In this document: positions 19,279-28,563 of the stretch, piece by piece | Position numbering within the stretch: position 1 is the stretch's first letter | Layout: the number at the start of each line of letters is the position of its first letter | Assembly (NCBI RefSeq): GCF_030406905.1 | Contig: NZ_CP129137.1 | Coordinates: 3,085,001-3,149,000, forward strand | Reading direction: 5' to 3' | DNA: 64,000 nucleotides | Source: Streptomyces sp. HUAS CB01 | GTDB lineage: Bacteria; Actinomycetota; Actinomycetes; Streptomycetales; Streptomycetaceae | Notes under the pieces: model-generated | Database searches by the model: none | Seen by the model: the letters and a program-made list of their open reading frames with translations, nothing else | What the model was told of the DNA's origin: nothing | Translations under genes and position numbers: made by a program

Positions 19279-19566
19279 GCGGTGGCGGATGCGGCCTCGT
19301 GCGGATGCGGATGCGCAGAGACACGGCGGCGCAGAGGCACGGACGTGCGGTCGTACGGGATTCTTCGGGTCGGGGCGGAGGGCCGTGCCCACCGGATGGA
19401 GGGTCGCGGTGGCGGCGGTCACGGTCGCGGTCGCGGGCTCCCCGACAGGGGCGGCTGCCGGTCCGGCTTGTGCGCCCTGCCGTCCTGCGTGGCGCGTCGT
19501 GCGTCGCGCCGGTCGCGAACGACGGCCGGCGGGTGACGCGCCCCGGGCGGGCCGGGGGCCCTGCTC

Positions 19567-19830
19567 CTAGACGGCGGCCTTCTTCAGCCGGCGGCGCTCA
19601 CGCTCGGACAAGCCGCCCCAGATGCCGAACCGCTCGTCGTTGGCGAGGGCGTACTCGAGGCATTCGGAACGGACTTCGCAGGCGAGACAGACCTTCTTGG
19701 CCTCGCGGGTGGATCCGCCCTTCTCGGGGAAGAAGGACTCGGGGTCGGTCTGGGCGCACAACGCGCGCTCCTGCCAGCCGAGTTCCTCGTCCGCGTCCTC
19801 GACCAGCAGTTGCTGGAACAGCTCGGTCAT
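19567..19830 (-). CDS. whiB: WhiB sporulation regulator (iron-sulfur Wbl family)
   Basis: This encodes 87 residues starting MTELFQQLLVEDADEELGWQ. Four cysteines at C25, C48, C51 and C57 hold the [4Fe-4S] cluster of Wbl proteins. The GIWGG turn is at 69-73 and the basic tail is RERRRLKKAAV. Length and sequence read like WhiB itself, which acts with WhiA to switch aerial hyphae into sporulation septation and is the orthologue of mycobacterial WhiB2. It is preceded by a long, relatively A/T-rich upstream region of about 450 bp before the divergent cysteine leader. That fits a gene with developmental promoters. ATG 19830 has GAGGGGC upstream. Confidence 0.98.
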   Translation of the reverse strand: MTELFQQLLVEDADEELGWQERALCAQTDPESFFPEKGGSTREAKKVCLACEVRSECLEYALANDERFGIWGGLSERERRRLKKAAV

Positions 19831-20286
19831 GTGCGCCCCTCGTCTGTCTTTGCGTCCCCGTGATCCGGCCCTGAGCCGTACCGATTTCGGCCGAACGACA
19901 CGAGTGAAATTACAAGTGTGTGGATCCGGGCCAGTCAAGCCGAGATCTGCTATTGAGCCCCGTATTCACTCTGCGGAACCAAGCGTATGCGGAAAGTGTT
20001 CAAATCACCAAAAACCATGACACTTGCCACTGGCCTGACCGCACCCTCTTCCTCCCGCAGTGCCGCACCGGCGTTCACCGGCCCTCACCGGGAAGGACGT
20101 TTCGCGCTTCGATCTTGTTGCGATCCGGCCACACAAGCGATCCGGATCACAGTCCGATCACAAGAGCGCAACGGCGTTTGAGAGCACAGTTGCAGCGCCA
20201 TGTCTCCGGCCTCACCGACGCACAAACCTTTCTCCGACCGGAGTAACCGGATGAGGTGAAACATTGCCGCCAAATCGGTCATTGAG
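19831..20286. other. whiB upstream regulatory region
   Basis: About 455 bp lie between the whiB start and the promoter of the cysteine leader. It is markedly less GC-rich than surrounding DNA. Frames through it look non-coding. In other Streptomyces whiB has developmentally controlled promoters. I cannot assign the exact elements here. Confidence 0.5.
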
Positions 20287-20315
20287 TTGACATCCGGGGC
20301 CGGGGTCGTCACCTT
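20287..20315 (+). promoter_or_regulatory. Candidate promoter of the cysteine leader/CDO transcript
   Basis: TTGACA at 20287-20292 is a perfect -35. CACCTT at 20310-20315 (17-bp spacer) is an acceptable -10. The expected start would be at or next to ATG 20323 of the leader ORF, giving a leaderless leader-peptide transcript. Confidence 0.5.
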
Positions 20316-20322
20316 GGAAGGC

Positions 20323-20412
20323 ATGCCAGCGACCACAGCGCCCTCCGCGACCCACGCGATCCGTGGGTTCCGCAGCGCTGTCCAGGCGCGCTGTTGCTGT
20401 TCCAGCTGTTGA
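20323..20412 (+). CDS. Cysteine-rich leader peptide (putative attenuator of the cysteine dioxygenase gene)
   Basis: This is a 29-codon ORF from ATG 20323 to TGA 20410-20412 that ends RCCCSSC, with four Cys codons among the last seven sense codons (TGT TGC TGT ... TGT). It lies 101 bp upstream of the cysteine dioxygenase gene on the same strand. Short actinobacterial ORFs ending in cysteine runs act as cysteine-responsive attenuators: ribosome stalling at the Cys codons when charged tRNA-Cys is low changes downstream expression. A perfect TTGACA lies 31 bp upstream, which would make translation leaderless. The alternative in-frame start TTG 20314 is less likely. The coupling mechanism is inferred, as no strong mutually exclusive hairpins are obvious by eye. 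Confidence 0.75.
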   Translation: MPATTAPSATHAIRGFRSAVQARCCCSSC

Positions 20413-20513
20413 TGCCGTAGCGCTCCAGCTCTCCCCGGTCCGCCGTTTCCCGGTGGGCTTCGCGACACCCCAGCACTGACCTTCCGTTTCTGCCGAGGAA
20501 TCACCGCACCCCT

Positions 20514-21017
20514 ATGAACAGCGACAGCGACCTCCAGATCGCCGGCGACATCCTCGAGGTACCGCACCTCCTCCAGCCCGCCAAGGACCACCCGTCGACG
20601 GTGGCCGAGTTCGCCGGACTCGCCCGCTCCGTCGCCGAGGACCGCGCCCAGTGGGCCCCGCTCGTCCGGTACGACGCCACGACGCGGTGGTACCACCGGC
20701 TGCGCACCGGCCCCGGTTACGAGGTCTGGCTGCTCTCCTGGGTGCCCGGACAGGGCAGCGGACTGCACGACCACGGCCCGTCCTCCGGTGTACTGACCGT
20801 TCTGGAAGGCGAGTTGACCGAACGGACCGCCCGGACCGACCGCGCACTGACCGCCGGCGCGCAGCGCGTCTTCGCACCCGGATATGTGCACGAGGTGGTC
20901 AACGACTCGCTCGAGCCGGCCGTCAGCCTGCACGTGTACTTCCCGGGCCTGACCGAGATGCCGATGCACACGGCCCACTGCTCGCCGGCCGCCCGGCAGG
21001 ACGCCTCCGTCGTCTGA
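20514..21017 (+). CDS. Cysteine dioxygenase family protein
   Basis: This encodes a 167-residue cupin enzyme expected to oxidise cysteine thiol to the sulfinate using O2 and non-heme Fe(II). The iron ligands are H85 and H87 in GSGLHDHGPSSGVLTVLEGE and H126 in APGYVHEVVND. A glycine occupies the position of the mammalian crosslink cysteine, as in other bacterial enzymes. ATG 20514 gives MNSDSDLQIAGDILEVPHLL. The GAGGAA at 20495-20500 is 13 nt away, a long spacing that suggests leader translation may matter. The upstream ORF rich in cysteine codons indicates regulation by cysteine supply, logical for an enzyme that drains cysteine. Confidence 0.93.
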   Translation: MNSDSDLQIAGDILEVPHLLQPAKDHPSTVAEFAGLARSVAEDRAQWAPLVRYDATTRWYHRLRTGPGYEVWLLSWVPGQGSGLHDHGPSSGVLTVLEGELTERTARTDRALTAGAQRVFAPGYVHEVVNDSLEPAVSLHVYFPGLTEMPMHTAHCSPAARQDASVV

Positions 21018-21199
21018 CCCACGCCCGTCGCCGCCCGAACTGCACTCGGCGCAGCCCGACCGGCAACCGCCGCCGCCCCACCTGCGCCGTCGTCGCCCGA
21101 CCGGCCGCCGACGGCGGCACCCGCCCCGTCCTCGCCCGGCACCCCGGCGCTCCGGGCCCGTCCCGGTGACCGCGCCTCATCCGGGGAGCCGGCGCCTGA

Positions 21200-21205
21200 C
21201 ACACT
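21200..21205 (+). promoter_or_regulatory. Candidate -10 for leaderless cofD transcription
   Basis: CACACT ends 6 nt before ATG 21212 and no ribosome-binding site precedes that ATG. It is only a partial match to TANNNT and no clear -35 is seen. Confidence 0.3.
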
Positions 21206-21211
21206 CTGAGC

Positions 21212-22168
21212 ATGCGCATTGTGGTTCTGGCCGGTGGCATCGGCGGTGCTCGTTTTCTGCGTGGCCTCAAGGCGGCCGCCCCCGAAGCCGACATCACGGT
21301 CATCGGCAACACCGGTGACGACATCCATCTGTTCGGGCTGAAGGTCTGCCCGGACCTCGACACGGTGATGTACACGCTCGGCGGCGGCATCAACGAGGAG
21401 CAGGGCTGGGGACGTTCCGAGGAGACCTTCCAGGTCAAGAGCGAACTCGCGGCGTACGGAGTGGGGCCCGACTGGTTCGGGCTCGGTGACCGCGACTTCG
21501 CCACCCACATCGTCCGTACCCAGATGCTCGGCGCCGGCTATCCGCTGAGCGCCGTGACCGAGGCGCTGTGCGCCCGCTGGCAGCCCGGGGTGCGGCTGCT
21601 GCCGATGTCGGACGACCGCGTCGAGACCCATGTCGCCGTCGACGTGGACGGCGAACGCCGGGCCGTCCACTTCCAGGAGTACTGGGTCAGGCTGCGGGCG
21701 TCCGTCGACGCGCAGGCCGTCGTACCCGTCGGCGCCGAACAGGCCAAGCCCGCACCGGGGGTGCTGGAGGCGATCGCCGAGGCCGACGTCATCCTCTTCC
21801 CGCCGTCGAACCCGGTCGTGAGCGTGGGCACGATCCTCGCGGTACCGGGCATCCGCGAGGCGATCGCCGACGCGGGCGTGCCGGTCGTCGGCCTCTCCCC
21901 CATCGTCGGGGACGCCCCCGTGCGGGGCATGGCCGACAAGGTGCTGGCGGCGGTCGGGGTCGAGTCGACCGCCGCCGCCGTGGCACGGCACTACGGGTCG
22001 GGGCTGCTCGACGGCTGGCTCGTGGACACGGTGGACGCGGCCTCGGTGGACGGGGTCGAGGAGGCGGGGATCCGCTGCCGGGCGGTGCCCCTGATGATGA
22101 CCGACCTCGACGCCACGGCCGCGATGGCGCGCGAGGCGCTGGCGCTCGCCGAGGAGGTCCGCGGATGA
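21212..22168 (+). CDS. cofD: 2-phospho-L-lactate transferase (coenzyme F420 biosynthesis)
   Basis: This encodes 318 residues starting [19 protein letters not shown], the phosphate-binding N-terminus of CofD/FbiA. Other family blocks are [48 protein letters not shown] and [16 protein letters not shown]. The enzyme couples a guanylylated three-carbon acid to the deazaflavin Fo to form the first F420 intermediate. It overlaps fbiB by 4 bp (ATGA), the standard fbiA-fbiB arrangement. The start has no Shine-Dalgarno sequence, so leaderless translation is possible. Orthologous to mycobacterial fbiA, which also lies beside whiB2. Confidence 0.96.
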   Translation: MRIVVLAGGIGGARFLRGLKAAAPEADITVIGNTGDDIHLFGLKVCPDLDTVMYTLGGGINEEQGWGRSEETFQVKSELAAYGVGPDWFGLGDRDFATHIVRTQMLGAGYPLSAVTEALCARWQPGVRLLPMSDDRVETHVAVDVDGERRAVHFQEYWVRLRASVDAQAVVPVGAEQAKPAPGVLEAIAEADVILFPPSNPVVSVGTILAVPGIREAIADAGVPVVGLSPIVGDAPVRGMADKVLAAVGVESTAAAVARHYGSGLLDGWLVDTVDAASVDGVEEAGIRCRAVPLMMTDLDATAAMAREALALAEEVRG

Positions 22169-23463
22169 CCGCACCGTCCTACCGGGTGTGGGCCCTGCCG
22201 GGACTGCCCGAGGTACGACCCGGTGACGACCTCGCGAAGCTGATCGCGGCCGGTGAGCCGGGACTGGCGGACGGCGACGTCCTGCTCGTCACCTCGAAGA
22301 TCGTCAGCAAGGCGGAGGGCCGTATCGTCGCGGCCGGTGACCGCGAGGCCGCCATCGACGCGGAGACGGTGCGGGTGGTGGCCCGGCGCGGCGGCCTGCG
22401 CATCGTCGAGAACCGGCAGGGCCTGGTGATGGCCGCGGCCGGGGTGGACGCCTCCAACACCCCCGCCGGGACGGTGCTGTTGCTCCCCGAGGACCCGGAC
22501 GCCTCGGCCTCGCGCATCCGCGAAGGGCTGCGGGACACGCTCGGCGTCGAGGTGGGCGTGGTGATCACGGACACCTTCGGCCGGCCGTGGCGGACCGGGC
22601 TCACCGACGTCGCCATCGGCGCGGCGGGCGTACGGGTCCTGGACGATCTGCGCGGCGGCGCCGACGCGCACGGCAACCGGCTCGACGCGACGGTGGTCGC
22701 CACCGCCGACGAGCTCGCCGCGGCCGGCGACCTGGTCAAGGGCAAGGCGGCCGGGCTGCCGGTGGCGGTGGTCCGAGGACTCGGCCATGTCCTCGCCGAC
22801 GGGGCCGACGGCGCCCGCGCCCTGGTGCGTCCCGCGGCGGACGACATGTTCCGGCTCGGCACCTCGGAGGCGGTACGGGAGGCGGTGGCACAGCGCCGCA
22901 CGGTGCGCGCCTTCACCGACGAGCCCGTCGACCCGGGCGCGGTCCGCCGCGCGGTGGCGGCCGCCGTGACCGCGCCGGCCCCGCACCACACGACGCCCTG
23001 GCGCTTCGTGCTTCTCGAGTCGGAGTCCGCGCGGCTGCGCCTGCTCGACGCGATGCGCGACGCGTGGGTCGCGGACCTGCGCCGCGACGGCAGGTCCGAG
23101 GAGTCGATCGCGAAGCGCGTCCGGCGCGGCGACGTCCTGCGCAACGCGCCGTATCTGGCGGTGCCGTGCATGGTCATGGACGGCTCGCACCACTACGGCG
23201 ACGAGCGCCGCGACGCCGCGGAGCGCGAGATGTTCGTCGTCGCGACGGGGGCGGGCGTCCAGAACTTCCTGGTGGCACTGGCCGGTGAGCGTCTGGGGTC
23301 GGCGTGGGTGTCGTCCACGATGTTCTGCCGGGACGTGGTGCGCGAGGTACTGGACCTGCCGTCCGGCTGGGACCCGATGGGCGCGGTCGCGATCGGGCAC
23401 GCGGCGGAGGCGCCGGGGGAACGCCCGGGGCGGGACGCGGGGGACTTCGTCGAGGTGCGGTGA
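22165..23463 (+). CDS. fbiB: Coenzyme F420-0:L-glutamate ligase, bifunctional FbiB
   Basis: This encodes 432 residues and two domains. Residues ~1-240 form the CofE-type gamma-glutamyl ligase: [55 protein letters not shown]. Residues ~245-432 form a nitroreductase-like FMN domain: [46 protein letters not shown]. Fusion of both domains marks the actinobacterial FbiB, which builds the poly-glutamate tail of F420 and reduces the dehydro precursor. The ATG overlaps the cofD stop. Confidence 0.96.
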   Translation: MTAPSYRVWALPGLPEVRPGDDLAKLIAAGEPGLADGDVLLVTSKIVSKAEGRIVAAGDREAAIDAETVRVVARRGGLRIVENRQGLVMAAAGVDASNTPAGTVLLLPEDPDASASRIREGLRDTLGVEVGVVITDTFGRPWRTGLTDVAIGAAGVRVLDDLRGGADAHGNRLDATVVATADELAAAGDLVKGKAAGLPVAVVRGLGHVLADGADGARALVRPAADDMFRLGTSEAVREAVAQRRTVRAFTDEPVDPGAVRRAVAAAVTAPAPHHTTPWRFVLLESESARLRLLDAMRDAWVADLRRDGRSEESIAKRVRRGDVLRNAPYLAVPCMVMDGSHHYGDERRDAAEREMFVVATGAGVQNFLVALAGERLGSAWVSSTMFCRDVVREVLDLPSGWDPMGAVAIGHAAEAPGERPGRDAGDFVEVR

Positions 23464-23769
23464 CGCCGGACCGTTGGGCCGGGGAGGCATGGGGCTCGGG
23501 GTGCGCCGGGCTCGTGAGGGTGCGTGGCTCGGGGTGCGCTGCGCCGGGAGGCGCTGCGCTCGGGAGGGCGCCGGGCCCCGCCTCGGGTGGCCGAGGGAGG
23601 CGCGCCGCGCCTCGGGGCGGGCGGCCGCCGGGGTGCGGCGCGACGGGAGCCGCTCCCGGGCCGGCGGCCGGGCCCGGAGTGCGCCGGGCCCGGGAGAGTC
23701 CGGCCCGGGGGCCGTCGGATCACTGATCGGGCCCATCGGGCCTGATGCCCATCGGCCGGGGCGCTCCGC
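23464..23769. other. Convergent intergenic region, fbiB / AlkA-like gene
   Basis: About 306 bp of extreme GC with many short direct and inverted repeats (GGCTCGGGGTGCG and CCGGGCCCGG words). No gene was recognised. It probably contains transcription ends for both flanking genes, but no single hairpin stands out. Confidence 0.45.
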
Positions 23770-24777
23770 TCACAGCCTGCCGATGTCCCAGCGCGGCATC
23801 TTCGGCCGGCGGCGGGGCGGGGACTGGCCGCCGAGGAGGATCAGACGGGCGGCGCGGTGGCGCTGGCCGGCGTAGGGGGCGAGGAGTTCGAGCATCGCGG
23901 CGTCGTCCGCGTCGCGGTTCCCCGCGAGGGCGTAGCCGACGATGCGCGGCAGATGGAGGTCGCCGACGGTGATCGCGTCCGGGGCGCCGTTGCTGCGCTG
24001 GACCGTTTCGGCGGAGGTCCACGGGCCGATGCCGGGTATCAGCTCCAGGCGCGCCATGGCCGCCTCGGGCTCCATCGCCGCGGCCTCCTCCATCCTGCGC
24101 GCGACGCGGACCGCGCGCAGGATCGTGGACGCGCGCTTGTTGTCGACGCCCGCGCGGTGCCACTCCCAGGAGGGGATCGTCGCCCAGGTGCGGGCGTCCG
24201 GCATGACGTGCATCCGGTCGGGGCACGGGCCGGGGGCGGGCTCGCCGTACATGCGTACGAGGAGGCGCCAGGCGCGGTACGCCTCGTCCGTGGTGACCTT
24301 CTGCTCCAGGATCGACGGGATCAGGTTCTCCAGGACCAGTCCCGTGCGGGTGAGGCGCAGTCCGGCGCGGCGGCGGTGGCTGGCCGCGACGAGCCGGTGG
24401 CGCGGTTCGAACACGCCAGGATCGTCCAAGTCGCCCAGCATCGCGGGCAGTTGTTCTAGGAGCCACTCGGCTCCGGGGCCCCACGCCTCGGCGTGCACCG
24501 CCGTGCCCTTCGCGGTCACCCGCAGCGTGCCCGGACCGGCGGGCGTACGGGTGGCGCGCCAGACGGAGCCGTCGGGGGTGGTGCGGAACGTCGGGTCGCC
24601 CGGCCCGCGCCGCAGCGGTCCCAGCACCAGCCCGAGGTCCAGGGGGCCCGGCGGGACGTACGTCCGCTCCCGGCCCCCGGCCGTCGCCGCGCCGGGCCTG
24701 GGCGCGGGCACGCCGATCCCGCCGCCGCGCACCGTGGTGCGGTTGACGGCGGGCCGGGGGGTGAAGCGTCCTGCCAC
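23770..24777 (-). CDS. DNA-3-methyladenine glycosylase 2 (AlkA-like, HhH-GPD)
   Basis: This encodes 335 residues. The C-terminal part has the helix-hairpin-helix LELIPGIGPWTSAETV followed by DAITVGDLHLPRIVG, where the Asp in GDLHLP is the expected catalytic residue. ILEQKVTTDEAYRAWRLL is another family block. Such glycosylases remove alkylated purines in base-excision repair. The N-terminal ~120 residues contain an RNA/DNA-binding-like beta region (TFRTTPDGSVWRATRTPAGP). No iron-sulfur cluster cysteines are seen. The GTG at 24777 was chosen, with AGGA about 10 nt upstream. Alternative upstream starts give an Arg/Pro-rich extension that looks non-coding. Confidence 0.9.
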   Translation of the reverse strand: MAGRFTPRPAVNRTTVRGGGIGVPAPRPGAATAGGRERTYVPPGPLDLGLVLGPLRRGPGDPTFRTTPDGSVWRATRTPAGPGTLRVTAKGTAVHAEAWGPGAEWLLEQLPAMLGDLDDPGVFEPRHRLVAASHRRRAGLRLTRTGLVLENLIPSILEQKVTTDEAYRAWRLLVRMYGEPAPGPCPDRMHVMPDARTWATIPSWEWHRAGVDNKRASTILRAVRVARRMEEAAAMEPEAAMARLELIPGIGPWTSAETVQRSNGAPDAITVGDLHLPRIVGYALAGNRDADDAAMLELLAPYAGQRHRAARLILLGGQSPPRRRPKMPRWDIGRL

Positions 24778-24998
24778 GGAGGGGTGTCCTGGGTGCGGGG
24801 GTGTGCCGAGGTCTGCCCCGAGCCTAGGCGGTCGGGGTGGGGCTCCGCAGCGGGACCCCGCGACGTCCCCCGCACGAGCGGGTCCCGGCGCGCGGCCGAC
24901 GGGCACCGGCGGACAGCGGGCCGGTGAACCGCCGGCCCGGCGGTCCGGCACAAGGCCGTACGGTCCGGCACGGGACCGACCGCCGCGCCGGCGGGCGG

Positions 24999-26090
24999 TT
25001 ACTGGTCCGAGGAGAAGCGGATCGCGCCCGCCGGGATCGTCGCGTCGCACCAGACCCGGACGCCGTCGCGCAGCTCGTTGTCGGATCCGATGACCGCCCC
25101 GTCGCCGACGACCGCGCCCGTCAGGACCGTACGGGCGCCCACGCGTGCGCCCGCGCCGACGAGCGAGTCGGTGATCACCGCGCCGGCCTCGACCACCGCG
25201 CCGTCGAGGACGGTGCTGCCGCTGATCCTGGCCCCCTCGGCGACGGTGGCGCCGTCACCGACGACGGTTCCCCCGGTCAGCTTGGCGTCGGCGGCGACCG
25301 TCGCGGTCGGCAGGACGAGCCGGTCCCCGCAGCGGCCCGGCACCGCCGGGGACGGGGCCCGGCCGAGGACGAGGTCGGCGGAGCCGCGGACGAACGCCTG
25401 CGGGGTGCCGAGGTCCAGCCAGTACGTGGAGTCGACCATGCCCTGGAGATGCGCCCCGGAGCTGAGCAGCTCGGGGAAGGTCTCGCGCTCGACGGACACC
25501 GGCCGGCCCGCGGGGATGCCGTCGATGACGGAGCGGCGGAAGACGTAGGCGCCCGCGTTGATCTGGTCGGTGACGATCTCCTCCGGCGTCTGCGGCTTCT
25601 CCAGGAACGCCGTGACCCTGCCGGTGTCGTCCGTCGGCACCAGGCCGAAGGCGCGCGGGTCCTCGACCCGGGTCAGATGCAGCGAGACATCGGCGCCCGA
25701 GGACCGGTGGGTGTCGACGAGGGCCCGGATGTCCAGTCCCGTGAGGATGTCCCCGTTGAAGACGAGCACCGGCTCGTCCGGGCCCGACCGCAGCCGGGAT
25801 GCGACGTTCCGGATCGCCCCGCCCGTGCCGAGCGGTTCCACCTCGGTGACGTACTCGAGATGCAGCCCGAGCGACGAACCGTCCCCGAAGTACGGCTCGA
25901 AGACCTCCGCCAGGTACGACGTCGCCAGCACGATGTGCTCGACCCCCGCGGCCCGCGCCCGCGCCAGCTGGTGCGTGAGGAACGGCACCCCCGCCGCGGG
26001 GACCATGGGCTTCGGCGTGTTCACGGTGAGCGGGCGGAGTCGTGTGCCTTTGCCGCCGACCAGGAGGATCGCTTCTTGGGCCTGGGTCAA
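24999..26090 (-). CDS. NDP-sugar pyrophosphorylase (mannose-1-phosphate guanylyltransferase-like)
   Basis: This encodes 363 residues. The N-terminal nucleotidyltransferase domain has the signature ILLVGGKGTRLRPLTVNTPK (residues ~8-27), with GTGGAIRNV, LVFNGDILTG and FLEKP. The C-terminal ~120 residues form a left-handed beta helix of hexapeptide repeats (TGGTVVGDGATVAEGARISG). Such enzymes make GDP-mannose or a related NDP-sugar. The location near manA/manB and the mycobacterial Rv3264c counterpart favour mannose 1-phosphate as substrate. The TTG start at 26090 is preceded by GAGAAGG; no ATG or GTG fits the conserved N-terminus. Confidence 0.92.
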   Translation of the reverse strand: MTQAQEAILLVGGKGTRLRPLTVNTPKPMVPAAGVPFLTHQLARARAAGVEHIVLATSYLAEVFEPYFGDGSSLGLHLEYVTEVEPLGTGGAIRNVASRLRSGPDEPVLVFNGDILTGLDIRALVDTHRSSGADVSLHLTRVEDPRAFGLVPTDDTGRVTAFLEKPQTPEEIVTDQINAGAYVFRRSVIDGIPAGRPVSVERETFPELLSSGAHLQGMVDSTYWLDLGTPQAFVRGSADLVLGRAPSPAVPGRCGDRLVLPTATVAADAKLTGGTVVGDGATVAEGARISGSTVLDGAVVEAGAVITDSLVGAGARVGARTVLTGAVVGDGAVIGSDNELRDGVRVWCDATIPAGAIRFSSDQ

Positions 26091-26227
26091 TGCCTTCTCT
26101 GCTTCCTTCTGGGGCCGGGCAATTCGCGCGTATGACCGGCCAGTGTATGCAGCCTGTGCGTACGTACGTATGCGGCACCGCCGGACCAATCGGTCCGGCG
26201 GACGCCCTGTGCGACGAGGATGGGTCC

Positions 26228-27682
26228 TCAGCGGCCCTGCAGTTTGGCCGCGACCGCGCGGGCCGTGCCGAGTTGGCCGTAGAGGCGGGTGCCCGGGCAG
26301 TCCGTGGAGAACCCGTCCCGGTGACCGGAGATGACGTTGAGCTTGGCCTTCGTACCCTTCGCGTATCTGTTGCCGCCGCCTGACGTGAGATATGTCGTCG
26401 CCTTCGGGTTGGCCCCGAAAAGCCCGAGCTTCCACGCGGTGAGTTTGGCGATGGCGTCCACCGCGGCCCTGGGCGGAGTGGTCGAACTGTACGTTCCGAG
26501 CACGGCGATGCCCATGCTGTTCGTGTTGAAACCGCGCGTATGTGCGCCGAGGACCGGTTTGGCCACGCCTCCTGCCCTTCCTTCGTAGATGTTTCCGCAC
26601 TTGTCGACGGCGAAGTTGTAGCCGATGTCCCGCCAGCCGCTGCTCTCCACGTGGTAGCGGTAGATACTGCGGAGGACGGAGGCCGACTGCTGGCAGGTGA
26701 ACCGGTTGCCCGTGGCGGTGTGGTGGACGAAGGCGGCCTGGACGGTCTTCGTGTAGACGAACTGCTTCTCCCGCAGGGCCTCGTTGGCACCCCAGCCCTT
26801 GCGCGTGACGATGCCCGGCCGGGGTCCGATGTACGGCTTGGCGACGCCGTACGCCGTGGCCTCCGCCGCCGTCTCCGCCTTCGTCAGCGGGAGGATCGCG
26901 TCGGCGCCGAGCGGCGCGAGGTCCGCGTTGACCGCGGACGCCGCGGCCGACTCGGGCGTGAGCGACGCGGCGAGGGCCGGATCTCCCACGGCTCCGGGCA
27001 GCTCCTCGTACACGCCTTCGCCGGGCACGGGGATCTCGGGCCGCTCCGGGGGGTTCAGCGGCACGGGGTTCTCCGCACTGCCGGGTGGTGGGTTCTCCGC
27101 GCTGCCGGGCTGCGGGTTCTCCGAGCGGGGGACGCCGGCCTGCGGGTTCTCCGGCTCGTCGCCCGGGTCGACGAGTTCCAGCCGCAGGCCCTCGGGGAGG
27201 GGAGGCGTGGCGGAGCCGGTCGCGCCGGGAGCGGACTCGGGCCGCACCCGGACCGCCACGGCGTCCGAGTCCCCGACCCACAGGGGGGCGGTCGCACCGC
27301 GCACCGTGCCCTCGGCCCGCTCCTCGGAGCCGGGGTCCGGTGCGTGTTCGAAGTCGTGGGTCTCCACGTCCTGCCACTCCGACCACTCGCCCGAGCCGGT
27401 GGCGCGGGTGCGGACCTGGACCGAGCCGTGGAGCTCGCTGTCCGGGTCCTCCCAGACGACACCGACGAGGGAGAACGGGCGGGTCTCGCGCTGCGGCAGA
27501 CCTTGGGCGGCCGCCCCGCCGACCGAGCGCTCGTAGCCGGGCAACGGGACCAGGGGCAACGACTGCGTCGAGCCCGGGAGATCCGGCACGCGTGGCGCGG
27601 CCGAGGCCACGGGGGTGAGCGCGGGGAGAACGAGGGCGGCGGTACAGGCGACACCGATGGAGGATGCAAGGTAGGCACGCAT
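26228..27682 (-). CDS. Secreted N-acetylmuramoyl-L-alanine amidase (PGRP type)
   Basis: This encodes 484 residues. The signal peptide is MRAYLASSIGVACTAALVLP, cleaved near ASAAPRVP. The N-terminal ~170 residues are a beta-rich domain with WSEWQDVETHDF. A Pro/Asn-rich linker with ENPQ/ENPPPG repeats follows. The C-terminal ~200 residues form a PGRP/amidase_2 domain: AAFVHHTATGNRFTC, YNFAVDKCGNIYEGRAGG, GHRDGFSTDCPG. The zinc-ligand His residues and the Cys of the last motif are present, so it is probably an active peptidoglycan amidase. ATG 27682 follows AAGGA with a 7-nt spacer. It is divergent from the TIGR03089 gene. Confidence 0.94.
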   Translation of the reverse strand: MRAYLASSIGVACTAALVLPALTPVASAAPRVPDLPGSTQSLPLVPLPGYERSVGGAAAQGLPQRETRPFSLVGVVWEDPDSELHGSVQVRTRATGSGEWSEWQDVETHDFEHAPDPGSEERAEGTVRGATAPLWVGDSDAVAVRVRPESAPGATGSATPPLPEGLRLELVDPGDEPENPQAGVPRSENPQPGSAENPPPGSAENPVPLNPPERPEIPVPGEGVYEELPGAVGDPALAASLTPESAAASAVNADLAPLGADAILPLTKAETAAEATAYGVAKPYIGPRPGIVTRKGWGANEALREKQFVYTKTVQAAFVHHTATGNRFTCQQSASVLRSIYRYHVESSGWRDIGYNFAVDKCGNIYEGRAGGVAKPVLGAHTRGFNTNSMGIAVLGTYSSTTPPRAAVDAIAKLTAWKLGLFGANPKATTYLTSGGGNRYAKGTKAKLNVISGHRDGFSTDCPGTRLYGQLGTARAVAAKLQGR

Positions 27683-27797
27683 GGCACGATCCTTGGGCGG
27701 CGGCCGGGGATCCGCCCGCCGGGAAACCGGCGGCACCGTCGGCCCGTCCGGGGGACGCCGTCACCGGGACGGCGGCACCGCCGCGGTGGCCGCGGCG

Positions 27798-27803
27798 TAC
27801 CCT
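27798..27803 (+). promoter_or_regulatory. Candidate -10 for a leaderless start
   Basis: TACCCT lies 7 nt before GTG 27811, which has no ribosome-binding site. It is the same hexamer and nearly the same spacing as before the zincin-like gene at 13087-13090. The -35 is not obvious. Confidence 0.45.
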
Positions 27804-27810
27804 TGCGCGG

Positions 27811-28563
27811 GTGAACGCCAGCGACCGCACCCCAGCCGACCTGCTGCGATCCGCGCTCGCCGCGGACCCCGCACGCCCGTTGGTCACCTTCTACGACGAT
27901 GCCACCGGTGAGCGCGTGGAATTGTCCGTCGCCACCTTCGCCAATTGGGTGGCCAAGACATCGAACCTCCTCCAGGACGATCTGTCCGCCGGGCCGGGCG
28001 ACCGGCTCGCTCTGCTGCTGCCGGCGCACTGGCAGACCGCGGTGTGGCTGCTCGCCTGCTCCTCGGTGGGGGTCGTCGCGGACGTCGGCGGCGACCCGTC
28101 GGCCGCGGACCTGGTCGTGAGCGGGCCGGACACGCTCGACGCGGCCCGTGCCTGCTCCGGTGAGCGGATCGCGCTGGCGCTGCGCCCGCTCGGCGGCCGG
28201 TTCCCGCAGCCGCCCGAGGGTTTCACCGACTACGCGGTGGAGGTGCCCGGCCAGGGCGACCGGTTCGCCCCGTACGCACCCGTGGACGCGGACGCTGCCG
28301 CACTGGCGGTCGGAGGCACGGAGTTCACCGGGGCCGAGCTCGTGGAGCGCGCTCGTGCGGACGCCGCGGAGCTGGGCCTGGCGCCCGGGTCCCGGCTGCT
28401 GTCCGGGCGGGAGTACGCGACCTGGGAGGGGCTGTCCGCCGGACTGTACGCACCGCTCGCGTCCGGCGGCTCGGTCGTGCTCTGCCGGAACCTGGACCGG
28501 CTGCCGGCGCCGGACCTCGAGAAGCGCGTGGAGAGCGAGCGGGTGACGGGCACGGCGGTCTGA
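27811..28563 (+). CDS. TIGR03089 family protein (truncated acyl-CoA synthetase-like)
   Basis: This encodes 250 residues. The sequence resembles the N-terminal part of AMP-forming acyl-CoA synthetases: PLVTFYDDATGERVELSVAT, NWVAKTSNLLQDDL, LALLLPAHWQTAVWLLACSSVG. The ATP/AMP-binding motifs and C-terminal domain of that superfamily are absent, as is normal for TIGR03089. The function is unknown. It precedes the LCP genes here as Rv3268 precedes cpsA in mycobacteria. The GTG start at 27811 probably lacks a leader. Confidence 0.92.
   Translation: MNASDRTPADLLRSALAADPARPLVTFYDDATGERVELSVATFANWVAKTSNLLQDDLSAGPGDRLALLLPAHWQTAVWLLACSSVGVVADVGGDPSAADLVVSGPDTLDAARACSGERIALALRPLGGRFPQPPEGFTDYAVEVPGQGDRFAPYAPVDADAAALAVGGTEFTGAELVERARADAAELGLAPGSRLLSGREYATWEGLSAGLYAPLASGGSVVLCRNLDRLPAPDLEKRVESERVTGTAV

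Larger units (their letters stand above)
18966..19566. other. Intergenic region between whiB and the glycosyltransferase
   Basis: This is 601 bp between two minus-strand genes. It holds a strong hairpin (19227-19278), probably the whiB terminator, and a 14-bp tandem array (19133-19200) between that hairpin and the glycosyltransferase start. No protein-coding frame with convincing composition was found. Confidence 0.6.

Noticed and set aside
20717..22174. 485-codon minus-strand frame covering cysteine dioxygenase and cofD
   Set aside because: Both plus-strand genes show clear catalytic motifs and the minus frame crosses their boundary with no protein character.
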